A stretch of DNA of 64,000 nt from Mucilaginibacter gilvus (GTDB lineage: Bacteria; Bacteroidota; Bacteroidia; Sphingobacteriales; Sphingobacteriaceae): positions 496,001-560,000 of the forward strand of contig NZ_SBIW01000001.1 of assembly GCF_004054195.1 (NCBI RefSeq). Direction: 5' to 3'. The notes under the pieces are model-generated. The model was not told the DNA's origin and made no database searches. It worked only from the letters and a program-made list of their open reading frames with translations. The first letter of the stretch is position 1. Each line of letters starts with the position of its first letter. The position numbers were made by a program, and so were the translations under genes. This document shows, piece by piece, positions 1-8,959 of this stretch.

Positions 1-2
1 TG

Positions 3-131
3 CAGGTATCACCAAAGGAATATGCAGGCGGCAAATTTATTTACGACGAAGCTTTTAAAACCGGCCCCAAAGCTTTCCGAGAGTACGCTGGCAATCTTTG
101 GAAAAACAATTTAATGGAAACCTGGAAATAG
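3..131 (+). CDS. C-terminal end of an unidentified protein (cut by window edge)
   Basis: Reading frame 3 stays open from the window edge to a TAG at 129-131. It encodes about 42 residues with an ordinary mix of aromatic and charged residues, ending in METWK. The other two frames look less protein-like, and the stop lies 17 bases before the start chosen for the next gene, as expected for a same-strand neighbour. The tail is too short to name a family. It could be a chance open frame, but composition and spacing favour a real gene end. Confidence 0.5.
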   Translation, partial: QVSPKEYAGGKFIYDEAFKTGPKAFREYAGNLWKNNLMETWK

Positions 132-148
132 GTATTAAACACATAAAA

Positions 149-1813
149 ATGAAGAACATATATCGTTCGTTAGCAGTGCTTGCATTTTGCATATTTACCA
201 TTACCGCCCACGCCCAGCTCGGCACCCAAAAAGAAGTTTTTACCCGCGCCGATACCCTGCGCGGATCGCTTACTACGCAGCTGCGTACCTGTTACGATAT
301 CAACTATTACCATTTGGATATTAAATTCGATATCGATAAAAAGTACATCAGCGGTAACGTGCTGTTTAAGTTTACCGCAGTATCCGATTTTACTAAACTC
401 CAGTTCGACCTGTGGAACAACCTGAAGATTGAGAAAGTAGTGTACAAAGGCCAGGAATTGAACTACACCCGCGAGTTTAACGCGGTGTTCCTCAGTTTCC
501 CAAAAACCATCAGCAAGGGCAGTAAAGAGGAATTTACCGTGTACTATAGCGGCAACCCAACTATCGCCAAACGTGCGCCATGGGATGGCGGCGTGCAATA
601 CGCCACCGATTCTTTAGGCAAGCCGCATGTGGCTACTGCCTGCCAGGGTATGGGCGCCAGCGTATGGTGGCCAACTAAAGATGTGCAGGACGATGAGGTA
701 GATAGCGCCATGGTAAGCATCAGCGTACCAAACGGATTGAAAGATGTATCTAACGGACACCTGCGCAAGGTTACTAAACTCAAGGACGGCTACACCCGTT
801 TCGATTGGTTTGTGGCCAACCCGATAAACAACTACAACCTCGAAGCCAATATTGGCGACTACGCACACTACACCGGCACCTACCAAGGCGAAAAAGGCAA
901 ACTGGAAATGGATTTTTGGCCGTTAAGCTACAACATCGAAAAAGCAAAAAAACAATGGGGACTTGATGCGCCGCGCATGCTCAAAGCCTTCGAAAACTGG
1001 TTTGGGCCCTACCCCTTTTACGAGGACGGTTATAAACTGATAGAAACCCCGCACCTGGGGATGGAGCATCAAAGCGGAACGGCCTACGGTAACAAATACC
1101 GCAACGGCTACCTTGGCCGCGACCTATCGGGCACCGGCTGGGGCCTTAAATGGGATTTTATAGTAGTACACGAGAGCGGGCACGAATGGTTTGGCAACAA
1201 CATCACCAGTAAAGACCTCGCCGATATGTGGATACACGAAAGTTTCACCAACTACAGCGAATCGCTATTTATCGAAACCTTTTACGGCAAACAAGCCGGG
1301 CAGGAATACGTGCATGGCACCCGTATGGCCATCCAAAACGATGCCCCTATAATTGGGGCATACGGCGTAAACAAGGAGAGCAGCGGCGATATGTATTACA
1401 AAGGCGGCAACATGCTCAATATGGTGCGTACCATTATTAACGATGATGATAAATGGCGCGGCATCCTGCGTGGGCTCAACAAAACGTTCTACCACAAAAC
1501 CGTTACTTATGATGATGTGGTTGGCTACATTAACGCGCAAAGCGGCATGAACCTCTCACCCGTATTTGAGCAGTATCTGCAACATGTAAAGCTGCCGGTC
1601 TTAGAATTTATGACGATTCAGGGTAAGCTGATGGCCCGCTGGGTTGCGGAAACCCCCGGTTTCAACATGCCGGTAAAAGTAAGAGCGAAGGGTGGCGAGT
1701 ATAAATTCATCAAGCCGACCAGCCACTTCGCGCCGGTAAATATTGATGCGATAACGAAAGACAATATCGAGGCCGATACTTTTAATTATTACATCGGGGT
1801 GTTGGTAGACTAA
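149..1813 (+). CDS. M1 family zinc metallopeptidase, secreted
   Basis: Likely periplasmic or surface aminopeptidase of the M1 (gluzincin) family. The zinc site is visible as HESGH at about residues 341-345, followed 18 residues later by the third ligand Glu in HESF. The exopeptidase motif is GMEH, a variant of the usual GAMEN. I start at the ATG at 149, because the residues from there form a clean signal peptide (MKN, hydrophobic core, cleavage after AHA), whereas the longer frame from 98 adds a hydrophilic stretch before it. At about 554 residues it is compact for M1 and probably lacks a large C-terminal ERAP-like domain. A second, unrelated M1 gene lies at 52342-54309. The substrate is unknown. 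Confidence 0.88.
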   Translation: MKNIYRSLAVLAFCIFTITAHAQLGTQKEVFTRADTLRGSLTTQLRTCYDINYYHLDIKFDIDKKYISGNVLFKFTAVSDFTKLQFDLWNNLKIEKVVYKGQELNYTREFNAVFLSFPKTISKGSKEEFTVYYSGNPTIAKRAPWDGGVQYATDSLGKPHVATACQGMGASVWWPTKDVQDDEVDSAMVSISVPNGLKDVSNGHLRKVTKLKDGYTRFDWFVANPINNYNLEANIGDYAHYTGTYQGEKGKLEMDFWPLSYNIEKAKKQWGLDAPRMLKAFENWFGPYPFYEDGYKLIETPHLGMEHQSGTAYGNKYRNGYLGRDLSGTGWGLKWDFIVVHESGHEWFGNNITSKDLADMWIHESFTNYSESLFIETFYGKQAGQEYVHGTRMAIQNDAPIIGAYGVNKESSGDMYYKGGNMLNMVRTIINDDDKWRGILRGLNKTFYHKTVTYDDVVGYINAQSGMNLSPVFEQYLQHVKLPVLEFMTIQGKLMARWVAETPGFNMPVKVRAKGGEYKFIKPTSHFAPVNIDAITKDNIEADTFNYYIGVLVD

Positions 1814-2061
1814 TTTTGAGGAGTTAAATTTTGAAAACGCGAAAAAAGCAAAAAAACAACACCCAAAAGGCAGTAAAAACGACCTAAAAATGCAAAAAAA
1901 ACGCAAATTTTAGCAATTTTTGGAAAGTAATTCGCCGCTTTTTGCGCGGAAGGACACCGATTTGGAAATTACATCGCGGCACCTCAATAATTATTTTCGA
2001 GATGGTGCAACTTATCAAAAATGAATAGCGTCTAATAGGTTGAACACAAAACAATAAAACT

Positions 2062-2766
2062 ATGAGATCACTAAAGAAATTTATACTGGCCGCTGTACTG
2101 GTAGCCGTTAACGCGTTCGCTTTCGCAAAAAACAGCACCGAAGATCGCCACTTAACCGGCTTTTCAGCAGTAAGCGTAGCTGGTTCGTTTGATGTGTACA
2201 TCACGCAGGGCTCGTCAGAATCGGTAAAGGTTGATGCCCCTGCAGATATCATTGGCCGTATTGTAACCGAAGTAGAAGGCGGCACCCTTAAAATCTACAC
2301 CAAGCGCGAAGAGAACGGCAACTGGAGCTGGCACGATAAAAAAGTGGTGATTTATGTTGCCCTGAAAGATATAAACGCCATCAGCCTATCGGGCAGTGGT
2401 GACGTATTCTTTAAAGAAGGCGTTAAAGCAACTTCCTTAAAATTAAAACTAACCGGCTCGGGTGATATTACCGGCAGGCTAAGTGTTAAAAACCTCGATA
2501 GCAGCATAGCAGGTTCGGGCGATATTACCATCAGCGGTAGTGCAGATAATTCAACCGTGAGCGTTGTAGGTTCGGGCGATTTCACAGCACAGGGTTTGGC
2601 TACCGGTACAACTACCGTACGTGTAGCAGGCTCGGGCGATGCCAGGGTAAACGCTTCAGAAAAAATTGATGCATCCGTAATTGGCTCAGGTGATGTACAT
2701 TACACCGGCTCGCCAAAAAGCATCAACACCTCAAAAGCAGGCAGCGGCAGCGTAAGCAGGATGTAA
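2062..2766 (+). CDS. Secreted GIN-domain (DUF2807) protein
   Basis: A 234-residue protein with a signal peptide (about 22 residues, ending AFAFA). After a head region, the body carries six GSGD motifs at roughly 20-residue spacing and a final GSGS. This is the ladder typical of the 'head GIN domain, putative autotransporter adhesin' family (DUF2807), thought to form a right-handed beta-helix and abundant in Bacteroidota. The function is not established; a surface or periplasmic role is inferred from the signal peptide. It stands alone and ends at a bidirectional terminator shared with trxA. Confidence 0.85.
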   Translation: MRSLKKFILAAVLVAVNAFAFAKNSTEDRHLTGFSAVSVAGSFDVYITQGSSESVKVDAPADIIGRIVTEVEGGTLKIYTKREENGNWSWHDKKVVIYVALKDINAISLSGSGDVFFKEGVKATSLKLKLTGSGDITGRLSVKNLDSSIAGSGDITISGSADNSTVSVVGSGDFTAQGLATGTTTVRVAGSGDARVNASEKIDASVIGSGDVHYTGSPKSINTSKAGSGSVSRM

Positions 2767-2813
2767 TTTTGAGACAAAAGAAATAAAGACTGAGAGAGAA
2801 AAGACAGTCCAAC

Positions 2814-2849
2814 AAAAAAGGGTTTCGATACATATCGGAACCCTTTTTT
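2814..2849. terminator. Bidirectional terminator between the GIN-domain gene and trxA
   Basis: The sequence has an A-run plus GGG arm pairing with a CCC plus T-run arm around a short loop, with one G-T wobble pair. It lies between convergent stop codons at 2766 and 2867 and has T-runs in both directions, so it can end transcription of both genes. Confidence 0.85.
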
Positions 2850-2866
2850 ATATATGATTGGTAAAC

Positions 2867-3187
2867 TTACGCTAATTGCTTGGCCAATTTTTCGGCAAGT
2901 ACTGATTTTGGTACAGCGCCAATTTGTTTGTCTACAATTTCGCCACCTTTGAAGAATAATAAGGCAGGGATATTACGAATGCCGTACTTCATTGATATGC
3001 CGGGGTTGTTATCTACGTTTACTTTACCTACAACAGCTTTGCCTTCGTACTCTTTGGCAATATCTTCTACTACCGGGCCAACCATCCTACACGGACCGCA
3101 CCACTCTGCCCAAAAATCAACAAGTACCGGTTTATCTGAGTTAAGAACAAGTTCTTCAAAGTTTGCATCAGTTATTTCTAAAGCCAT
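2867..3187 (-). CDS. trxA: Thioredoxin
   Basis: A 106-residue cytoplasmic thioredoxin. The redox motif WCGPC has its cysteines at residues 30 and 33. The conserved DFWAEW lead-in and a cis-proline loop (RNIPALLFF) are present, and the length is normal for the family. It reduces protein disulfides using electrons from thioredoxin reductase, which is not in this window. No signal peptide or extra domain is visible. A promoter with an exact -7 element lies 29 bases upstream. Confidence 0.97.
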   Translation of the reverse strand: MALEITDANFEELVLNSDKPVLVDFWAEWCGPCRMVGPVVEDIAKEYEGKAVVGKVNVDNNPGISMKYGIRNIPALLFFKGGEIVDKQIGAVPKSVLAEKLAKQLA

Positions 3188-3215
3188 GATATTTTTTATT
3201 TAAAATTTTTGTGTA

Positions 3216-3247
3216 CAAATATATACTATTCAAATAGCTTGCCACAA
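3216..3247 (-). promoter_or_regulatory. Promoter of trxA (Bacteroidota -33/-7 type)
   Basis: On the minus strand, TATATTTG (3216-3223) matches the Bacteroidota -7 consensus TAnnTTTG exactly. A TTG (3245-3247) lies 21 bases upstream as the -33 element. The spacing and distance to the trxA start fit. Confidence 0.6.
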
Positions 3248-3367
3248 GTGGGTACCTGCCAATGTGACAATTATATTAACAATGTTGATAATTATGACAG
3301 ATGTGTAATAATCAGGCCGTTTAGGGTTACCTTTTATACAGTTGAAGTATCAATATAAACGCTAATT

Positions 3368-3721
3368 ATGGAGTTCCTGTTACTATTTGCCGCACCTATT
3401 TTACAGATCATTTTGTCGGTACTAAGGCTGGTGCGCAAAATAGCCTTGCCGTTATTTATAATTTTCGGCATTGCGCTGTTTAGCGGAATAATATGCTCTT
3501 TTATAGCTATGAGGATAGTTTTAGATGCCATGTCGCAAGAAGCTCATGGGAGAGGAATATGCGGTATGCCGGCTATGGCCGCATTGTTTGCCGGAGTATT
3601 TATCACTTTCGTTACTACTCCCCTCATTGCCATCGTTTCCTATTTCATCAATCGCTATGTCCAAAAAACGGCCAAAGCTAAAGCCCCGGCCGTTATCCCA
3701 AACAAATCAACCATCTTATAA
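3368..3721 (+). CDS. Small integral membrane protein, unknown function
   Basis: A 117-residue protein dominated by hydrophobic segments at about residues 3-20, 25-50 and 68-93, separated by short charged loops and followed by a basic tail. I do not recognise a family. Its stop overlaps the end of the convergent SDR gene by a few bases. The continuous hydrophobic pattern and isolated ATG support a real gene, but there is no conserved motif to confirm it. Confidence 0.6.
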   Translation: MEFLLLFAAPILQIILSVLRLVRKIALPLFIIFGIALFSGIICSFIAMRIVLDAMSQEAHGRGICGMPAMAALFAGVFITFVTTPLIAIVSYFINRYVQKTAKAKAPAVIPNKSTIL

Positions 3722-4471
3722 ATTATACATCCCGCCATCTGCTATCAACTCCGAACCCAGCAGGAAGCTGGAATCATCTGATGCAAAGAAAGTAACCACT
3801 TTGGCCAACTCTTCGGAAGTTCCAAAACGGCCAACAGGGATCTGTTTCAAGATACCTTCACCCATTTGCTGTAACTGGTCGTCAGTGATGCCCAATTTAT
3901 CGGCACTGTGCAATGGGGTCCCCACCGGGCCCGGGCTTACCGAGTTAACCCTAATCCGGCGTGGCAATAACTCAACCGCAAGGTTTTTGGTTAAGGACAA
4001 TAGCGCTGCTTTGCTGGCAGCATATACACTGGCGCCGGCCATGCCTATGTGTGCATTGATAGAAGTGTTGAACACAATAGAGCCCCCGTCATTCACCGGC
4101 GGCAACAATTGCTGCAGGGTAAAGTAGGCGCCTTTAAAATTGACATCCATGATCTCATCGTACATCTCCTCTGTCATTTGGTCAACCGAGTTAAACTTGC
4201 CTATACCCGCGTTCACGAAGATGATATCGATGCTCTCCGCAACGGCTTTAACCTGCTGGTTTTAAGTTTTGATTTCGGCCATGTTACCACTATCGGCAAT
4301 TACGCCCGAAGCGTTCTCGCCTAATAAAGCGATAGCTTCGTCGATAGATTTTTGGTTACGCCCGGTGATGATCACTCTTGCACCCTGGGCAATAAATTCT
4401 TTTGCTGTGGCCAGGCCTATACCACTGTTTCCGCCTGTTATTACTGCTGTTTTATTGGCTAACTTTTTCAT
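3716..4471 (-). pseudogene. Short-chain dehydrogenase/reductase interrupted by an in-frame stop
   Basis: A full-length SDR (about 251 codons) is readable in a single frame, interrupted by one TAA at 4262-4264. Before the stop are the nucleotide-binding TGGNSGIG (residues 12-19) and the IITGRN strand. After it come the NAG motif, the catalytic Ser of FNTS (about 137) and YAASK (Tyr about 150, Lys about 154), with a normal C-terminus. A single change from TTA (Leu) to TAA would explain the break. It sits divergently from an HxlR regulator, an arrangement common for oxidoreductases controlled by that family. It may be a true pseudogene, a sequencing error, or translated in two pieces (a GTG lies at 4216). 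Confidence 0.8.
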
Positions 4472-4525
4472 TATCTTTGTTTTGATAGCTCAAATTTACA
4501 GCGGGTTTTGCTCTGCGTCAAGAAT

Positions 4526-4557
4526 GCACTATTTTGTACGGAGCGCACCATTTGGTA
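4526..4557. promoter_or_regulatory. Candidate operator: two direct 13-base repeats
   Basis: GCACTATTTTGTA (4526-4538) and GCACCATTTGGTA (4545-4557) match at 11 of 13 positions and are spaced 19 bases start to start. They lie between the divergent SDR and hxlR-type genes and are a plausible binding site for the regulator. This is an inference from position and repetition only. Confidence 0.4.
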
Positions 4558-4601
4558 GGTTATGGGCGCATTGAGCTTAAATCAATTCTCAGTTTTTAAA
4601 G

Positions 4602-4994
4602 ATGACAAAACAACGACATCCCGAATATACGTGTAGCATGGAAGCGGCCCTAAGCGTAATAAGCGGTAAGTGGAAAGTGAAGATATTGAACCAATTAATG
4701 GACGGCCCCAGGCGTTACAGCGAGATCCGCCGCAGCATAGACGGTATGACCGAAAAGATGCTTTCGCAACAACTGCGCGAGTTGGAAGAAGATAAAATTT
4801 TAACCCGCAAGGTATATCCCGAAGTACCCCCTCGTGTGGAATACGCCTTTACAGAATTGGGGAAAGAACTCGCGTCGATATTTTACGCTTTAGAAAAATG
4901 GGGAGCGCATTTTTTAACCGTAAACAGCGATACCATAAAGGTTGCAGATGCAAGTTGCTATACGTTTAGGGAGCCTGTAGCGGAAGCGGTTTAA
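4602..4994 (+). CDS. HxlR-family winged-helix transcriptional regulator
   Basis: A 130-residue protein with the family's hallmarks: an N-terminal Cys (YTCSMEAAL, Cys11), the GKWKVKIL helix, the winged helix with the RYSEIRRSI and MLSQQLRELEEDK segments, and the wing VPPRVEYAFTELG. Members often sense quinones, aldehydes or oxidants through the N-terminal cysteine and control a neighbouring oxidoreductase. Here the neighbour is the interrupted SDR, transcribed divergently from 4471. If that SDR is dead, this regulator may have lost its local target. Confidence 0.92.
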   Translation: MTKQRHPEYTCSMEAALSVISGKWKVKILNQLMDGPRRYSEIRRSIDGMTEKMLSQQLRELEEDKILTRKVYPEVPPRVEYAFTELGKELASIFYALEKWGAHFLTVNSDTIKVADASCYTFREPVAEAV

Positions 4995-5063
4995 ACCACA
5001 CTCAATATCCCCTGTTATTGAACCACCTCGCTTATCTGCACAATCGATACACTACTCATCAAC

Positions 5064-8000
5064 TCAATTCAACACCGCATTCGTATTTGTCAAACTCAAT
5101 ATCTCCGCCATAAAGTCGTCGCTTGGGCTTACTTTATGGGTTTTGGAGGAGAGGTTAACGTACATCGAATCCTCGCCATCGTTTATCTTAAACTTTAACG
5201 CACAACTCCTGGATGGGTACTTCTCGTTATTCGTGCTAACCATTTGCATCAGGTTGTCTATCACCTGGTCGTTCAGTGTTCTGATATCCAGGTTCACCGT
5301 GATAGATTTGGTGAGTTTATCGCGCATTTCTGATAACAGCGACATCACTGTTACACGCAGATCCCAGTTATCTTTCTGCCTGAATTTCTCCTCAATATTA
5401 CCTTTAATATGCAAAAAGTAGCCGTCCATCATCAGGTTGCGGAATTTTACATAATCCTCGCCAAAAAATGCAAACTCGTACGATTCATCGTAGTCTTCCA
5501 GCACAAACGTGCCGAATGGTTTCCCCATTTTGGTCATCTTATGCTGCACATTGCCTACCAGCCCGCCTATACATATTTCGCCACGTTTACGTAGTTCGGC
5601 AAACTTGTTCATGACCTCCTCGCCGCCTTCCCCCGAGCGGGCCTTTTGCACAACCTTTAACTCACTTATGGTAGTGTTACAATATTTTTCCAGTTCCAGC
5701 TTATAATTATCAAGCGGGTGCCCGGTGAGGTAGATGCCGATAACATCTTTTTCGTATTTCAACTTTTCTATCAATGGCCATTCTTCCGCCTCGGGCATTG
5801 CAGGTTCTGGAATGTAAGATGCTACCGAGCTGCCAAACAACGACGATTGCGAGCTATTTTTGGTGTTTTGGTAGTCGTTTCCGTATTTGATCAGGCGCTC
5901 TACTCCGGTTAAAAGCCCGTTCTCTGTTTTGGCAAAAAATTGTGCGCGCTTCAGTTTAAACTCATCAAAAGCGCCGCCATAAACCAGGTTCTCGTACGAT
6001 TTCCGGTTTACCGACCGCGTGTTGGAGCGCTGTGCAAAATCGTAAACACTGATATAAGGGCCGCGCTCGTTGCGTTCCTCTATAATACTTTCTACCGCTT
6101 TTTCGCCAACGCCCTTTACGCCCGCCATCCCAAATCGGATAACACCTTTTTTACTTGCGGCAAAGGCCATATCACTTTCGTTAATATCTGGCCCCAAAAC
6201 CTCTACCCCCATACGGCGGCATTCTTCCATAAAGAAGGTGATCTTCTCCATGTTGTTCTGGTTATTTAGTACCGCCGCCATGTATTCTGCCGGGTAATGC
6301 GCCTTTAAAAAAGCCGTTTGGTAGGCCACAAAAGCGTAACAGGTAGAGTGCGATTTATTGAACGCATATTGGGCAAATGCCTTCCAGTCCGTCCATATTT
6401 TGGTAAGTTTATCTTTAGCGTGGCCTTTGGCAATAGCACCATCCATAAACTGGGACTCCATTTTGTTGAGGATCTCAATTTGCTTTTTACCCATCGCCTT
6501 ACGCAAAACATCGGCATCGCCCTTACTAAAACCGGCCAATTTTTGCGACAAAAGCATCACCTGTTCCTGGTATACGGTAATACCATAGGTTTCGCCCAGG
6601 TATTCCTCCATATCGGCCAAATCGAACACAATAGGTTCCTGGCCGTGCTTACGTTTAATAAAGTTGGGTATATACTCTATTGGGCCCGGGCGATACAGAG
6701 CGTTCATGGCTATCAGATCTTCAAATTTATCAGGTTTCAGATCGCGCAGGTACATTTGCATACCATCACTTTCAAACTGGAAAGTGCCATTGGTATCGCC
6801 ACGCTGGTAAAGCTCGTAGGTTTTAACGTCATCAAGCGGAATGTAATCAATGTCGATATGAACATCATGATTCAGCTTGATCATGCGCAGCGCATCCTTA
6901 ATAATGGTCAAGGTTTTCAGGCCCAAAAAGTCCATCTTAATTACACCTGCATCCTCAATTACACGGCCATCGTACTGGGTAACCAAAAGGTCGGAGTCCT
7001 TCGCGGTGGCAACCGGTACAATGTCTGTTAAGTCGTAAGGCGCGATGATGATACCTGCGGCGTGTACACCGGTATTACGTACCGAGCCTTCCAGTTTTTC
7101 TGCTTCGCGAAGCACAATACCTTTTAGTTCGGTTGATTTGTATATCGCCTGCAGTTCGGGTACCTGCTCAATAGCCGTTTTCAGGTTGATCCCCAAGGTG
7201 TCAGGCACCAGCTTCTTCAGGGCGTTTACATCAGATAAAGGCATATCCAGCACACGCCCAACGTCCTGTATACTCGTACGGGCGGCCATGGAGCCGTAGG
7301 TAATGATCTGCGCTACCTGGTTCTTGCCATATTTATCAACTACATAATCGATAACTTTTTGGCGCCCGGCATCATCAAAATCCGTATCAATATCGGGCAT
7401 CGATTTACGATCGGGGTTGAGGAAACGCTCGAACAGGAGGTTATACTTCAGCGGATCGATATTGGTAATACCGGTACAATAGGCCACCACCGACCCCGCC
7501 GCCGATCCACGGCCAGGGCCAATGAACACGCCCATATCGCGACCGGCCCTGATGAAATCGGCAACGATGAGGAAGTACCCTGCAAATCCCATGGTGCGGA
7601 TAGTGAAGAGCTCGAAGTTGATTCGTTCTTCCGCCTCGGGGCTAATATCTATATAACGTTCCTTGGCCCCCATAAAGGTCAGGTGCTTCAGGTACTCCCA
7701 CTGGTTAAGGGTGTCCGCGTCGGGCGTCATATCACTGTGGATCTTAAACTCGGGCGGGATAATGTAATTGGGCAACAGGATGTCGCGCTTTAATTTCAGT
7801 ACATCCACCTTATCAACAATCTCCTGAGTATTATCTAATGATTCGGGGATATCCGAAAACAGCTTGCCCATTTCGGCCTGCGTTTTAAAATAGAACTGGT
7901 CGTTAGTGAAACCGAAGCGATAGCCCTTGCCACCCTCCTCGTCGGTAGCTATGGGCGTGCTTTGCAGGTCGCCGGTGTTTACGCAAAGCAAAATATCATG

Positions 8001-8654
8001 CGCGTTGGAGTCCTGCTGATCCACGTAGTGCGAATCGTTAGAACAGATCACCTTTACATTATACTTTTTGGCAAATTTAGCCAGCACAAGGTTCACTGTG
8101 TTTTGCTCGGGGATATCGTGGCGCTGCATTTCTATGTAGAAATCTTCGCCAAACAGATCCAGCCACCATTTAAACTCTATTTCGGCGGCGGCCTCGCCAT
8201 CCCGCAAAATTGCCTGCGGTACCGAAGCGCCCAGGCAACATGTTGTAGCTATAATGCCTTTATGATATTTGAGAATAAGTTCTTTATCTATACGTGGCCA
8301 TTTGCTGTAAAGGCCTTCCATATATCCGAGAGAACAAAGCTTGATTAGGTTTTGGTACCCCTCGGCGTTTTTTGCCAGCATCAGCTGATGGTAACGCTTA
8401 TCCTTTTTCTCCTTGGTAAATTGCTTTTTATGCCTGTCGTCTACCACGTAAAACTCGCAGCCCACAATGGGCTTTACGCCATGCTTGCCGGCTTCTGCCA
8501 CAAATTTAAACGCGCCAAACATGTTCCCGTGGTCGGTAATAGCCAGGGCCTTCATACCATCGGCAGCGGCTTTTTTGTATAACTTGGTTATATCGGCGGC
8601 TCCGTCGAGTAATGAAAACTGGGTATGAACGTGTAAGTGCGAAAATTCTGGCAT
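5064..8654 (-). CDS. dnaE: DNA polymerase III subunit alpha
   Basis: The 1196-residue replicative polymerase. In order it shows an N-terminal PHP domain (HLHVHTQFSLLDG at residues 6-18), the palm with GPGRGSAAGS followed by PDIDTDF near residue 420 (two catalytic Asp), a further palm Asp in FESDGMQ, a helix-hairpin-helix region (GVKGVGEKA), and an OB-fold near the C-terminus (GKPFGTFVLEDY). This is DnaE1-type architecture with PHP outside the polymerase, not PolC. It is transcribed alone, divergent from tamB. No proofreading exonuclease domain is seen, as normal for DnaE. Confidence 0.97.
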   Translation of the reverse strand: MPEFSHLHVHTQFSLLDGAADITKLYKKAAADGMKALAITDHGNMFGAFKFVAEAGKHGVKPIVGCEFYVVDDRHKKQFTKEKKDKRYHQLMLAKNAEGYQNLIKLCSLGYMEGLYSKWPRIDKELILKYHKGIIATTCCLGASVPQAILRDGEAAAEIEFKWWLDLFGEDFYIEMQRHDIPEQNTVNLVLAKFAKKYNVKVICSNDSHYVDQQDSNAHDILLCVNTGDLQSTPIATDEEGGKGYRFGFTNDQFYFKTQAEMGKLFSDIPESLDNTQEIVDKVDVLKLKRDILLPNYIIPPEFKIHSDMTPDADTLNQWEYLKHLTFMGAKERYIDISPEAEERINFELFTIRTMGFAGYFLIVADFIRAGRDMGVFIGPGRGSAAGSVVAYCTGITNIDPLKYNLLFERFLNPDRKSMPDIDTDFDDAGRQKVIDYVVDKYGKNQVAQIITYGSMAARTSIQDVGRVLDMPLSDVNALKKLVPDTLGINLKTAIEQVPELQAIYKSTELKGIVLREAEKLEGSVRNTGVHAAGIIIAPYDLTDIVPVATAKDSDLLVTQYDGRVIEDAGVIKMDFLGLKTLTIIKDALRMIKLNHDVHIDIDYIPLDDVKTYELYQRGDTNGTFQFESDGMQMYLRDLKPDKFEDLIAMNALYRPGPIEYIPNFIKRKHGQEPIVFDLADMEEYLGETYGITVYQEQVMLLSQKLAGFSKGDADVLRKAMGKKQIEILNKMESQFMDGAIAKGHAKDKLTKIWTDWKAFAQYAFNKSHSTCYAFVAYQTAFLKAHYPAEYMAAVLNNQNNMEKITFFMEECRRMGVEVLGPDINESDMAFAASKKGVIRFGMAGVKGVGEKAVESIIEERNERGPYISVYDFAQRSNTRSVNRKSYENLVYGGAFDEFKLKRAQFFAKTENGLLTGVERLIKYGNDYQNTKNSSQSSLFGSSVASYIPEPAMPEAEEWPLIEKLKYEKDVIGIYLTGHPLDNYKLELEKYCNTTISELKVVQKARSGEGGEEVMNKFAELRKRGEICIGGLVGNVQHKMTKMGKPFGTFVLEDYDESYEFAFFGEDYVKFRNLMMDGYFLHIKGNIEEKFRQKDNWDLRVTVMSLLSEMRDKLTKSITVNLDIRTLNDQVIDNLMQMVSTNNEKYPSRSCALKFKINDGEDSMYVNLSSKTHKVSPSDDFMAEILSLTNTNAVLN

Positions 8655-8959
8655 AGTATCTTTCTCTCCGTATCGTGTAGATTACAAATTTATCAAAAAT
8701 CGAAAGGCGGGTGTACTGTTGTCTACGGATTTTTTTATCAACACAAAAAATGACTAAGGAGTGGGTGAAAAAATCAGATAGCTTACGCTTTAATACACGT
8801 GGTTGTGTAATTTTTACATTACAAGTTCAAAATCACACATTTTCTCAGCTAAAAGATTGATTTTCAAAAAACATTCTCCTTTTCAAGGTGTTGGCAAAGT
8901 ATTAAAACAAGCGGCATTTTCTTTGTAATATAAAAGTTTAACCTCAACCCATTGCAGAT
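8655..8959. promoter_or_regulatory. Divergent promoter region of dnaE and tamB
   Basis: An AT-rich gap of about 305 bases with no coding frame that I can support. On the minus strand TAAATTTG at 8685-8692 is an exact -7 match for dnaE, about 30 bases from its start, though I see no good -33 TTTG. Upstream of tamB, CTTTG at 8921-8925 is only a partial -7 match. Confidence 0.45.

Noticed and set aside
98..148. Upstream start for the first M1 peptidase
   Set aside because: It would place a hydrophilic stretch before a clear signal peptide starting at 149.
2376..2766. DNA-level tandem repeat in the GIN-domain gene
   Set aside because: The GSGD ladder is a protein-level repeat; codons between copies differ freely.
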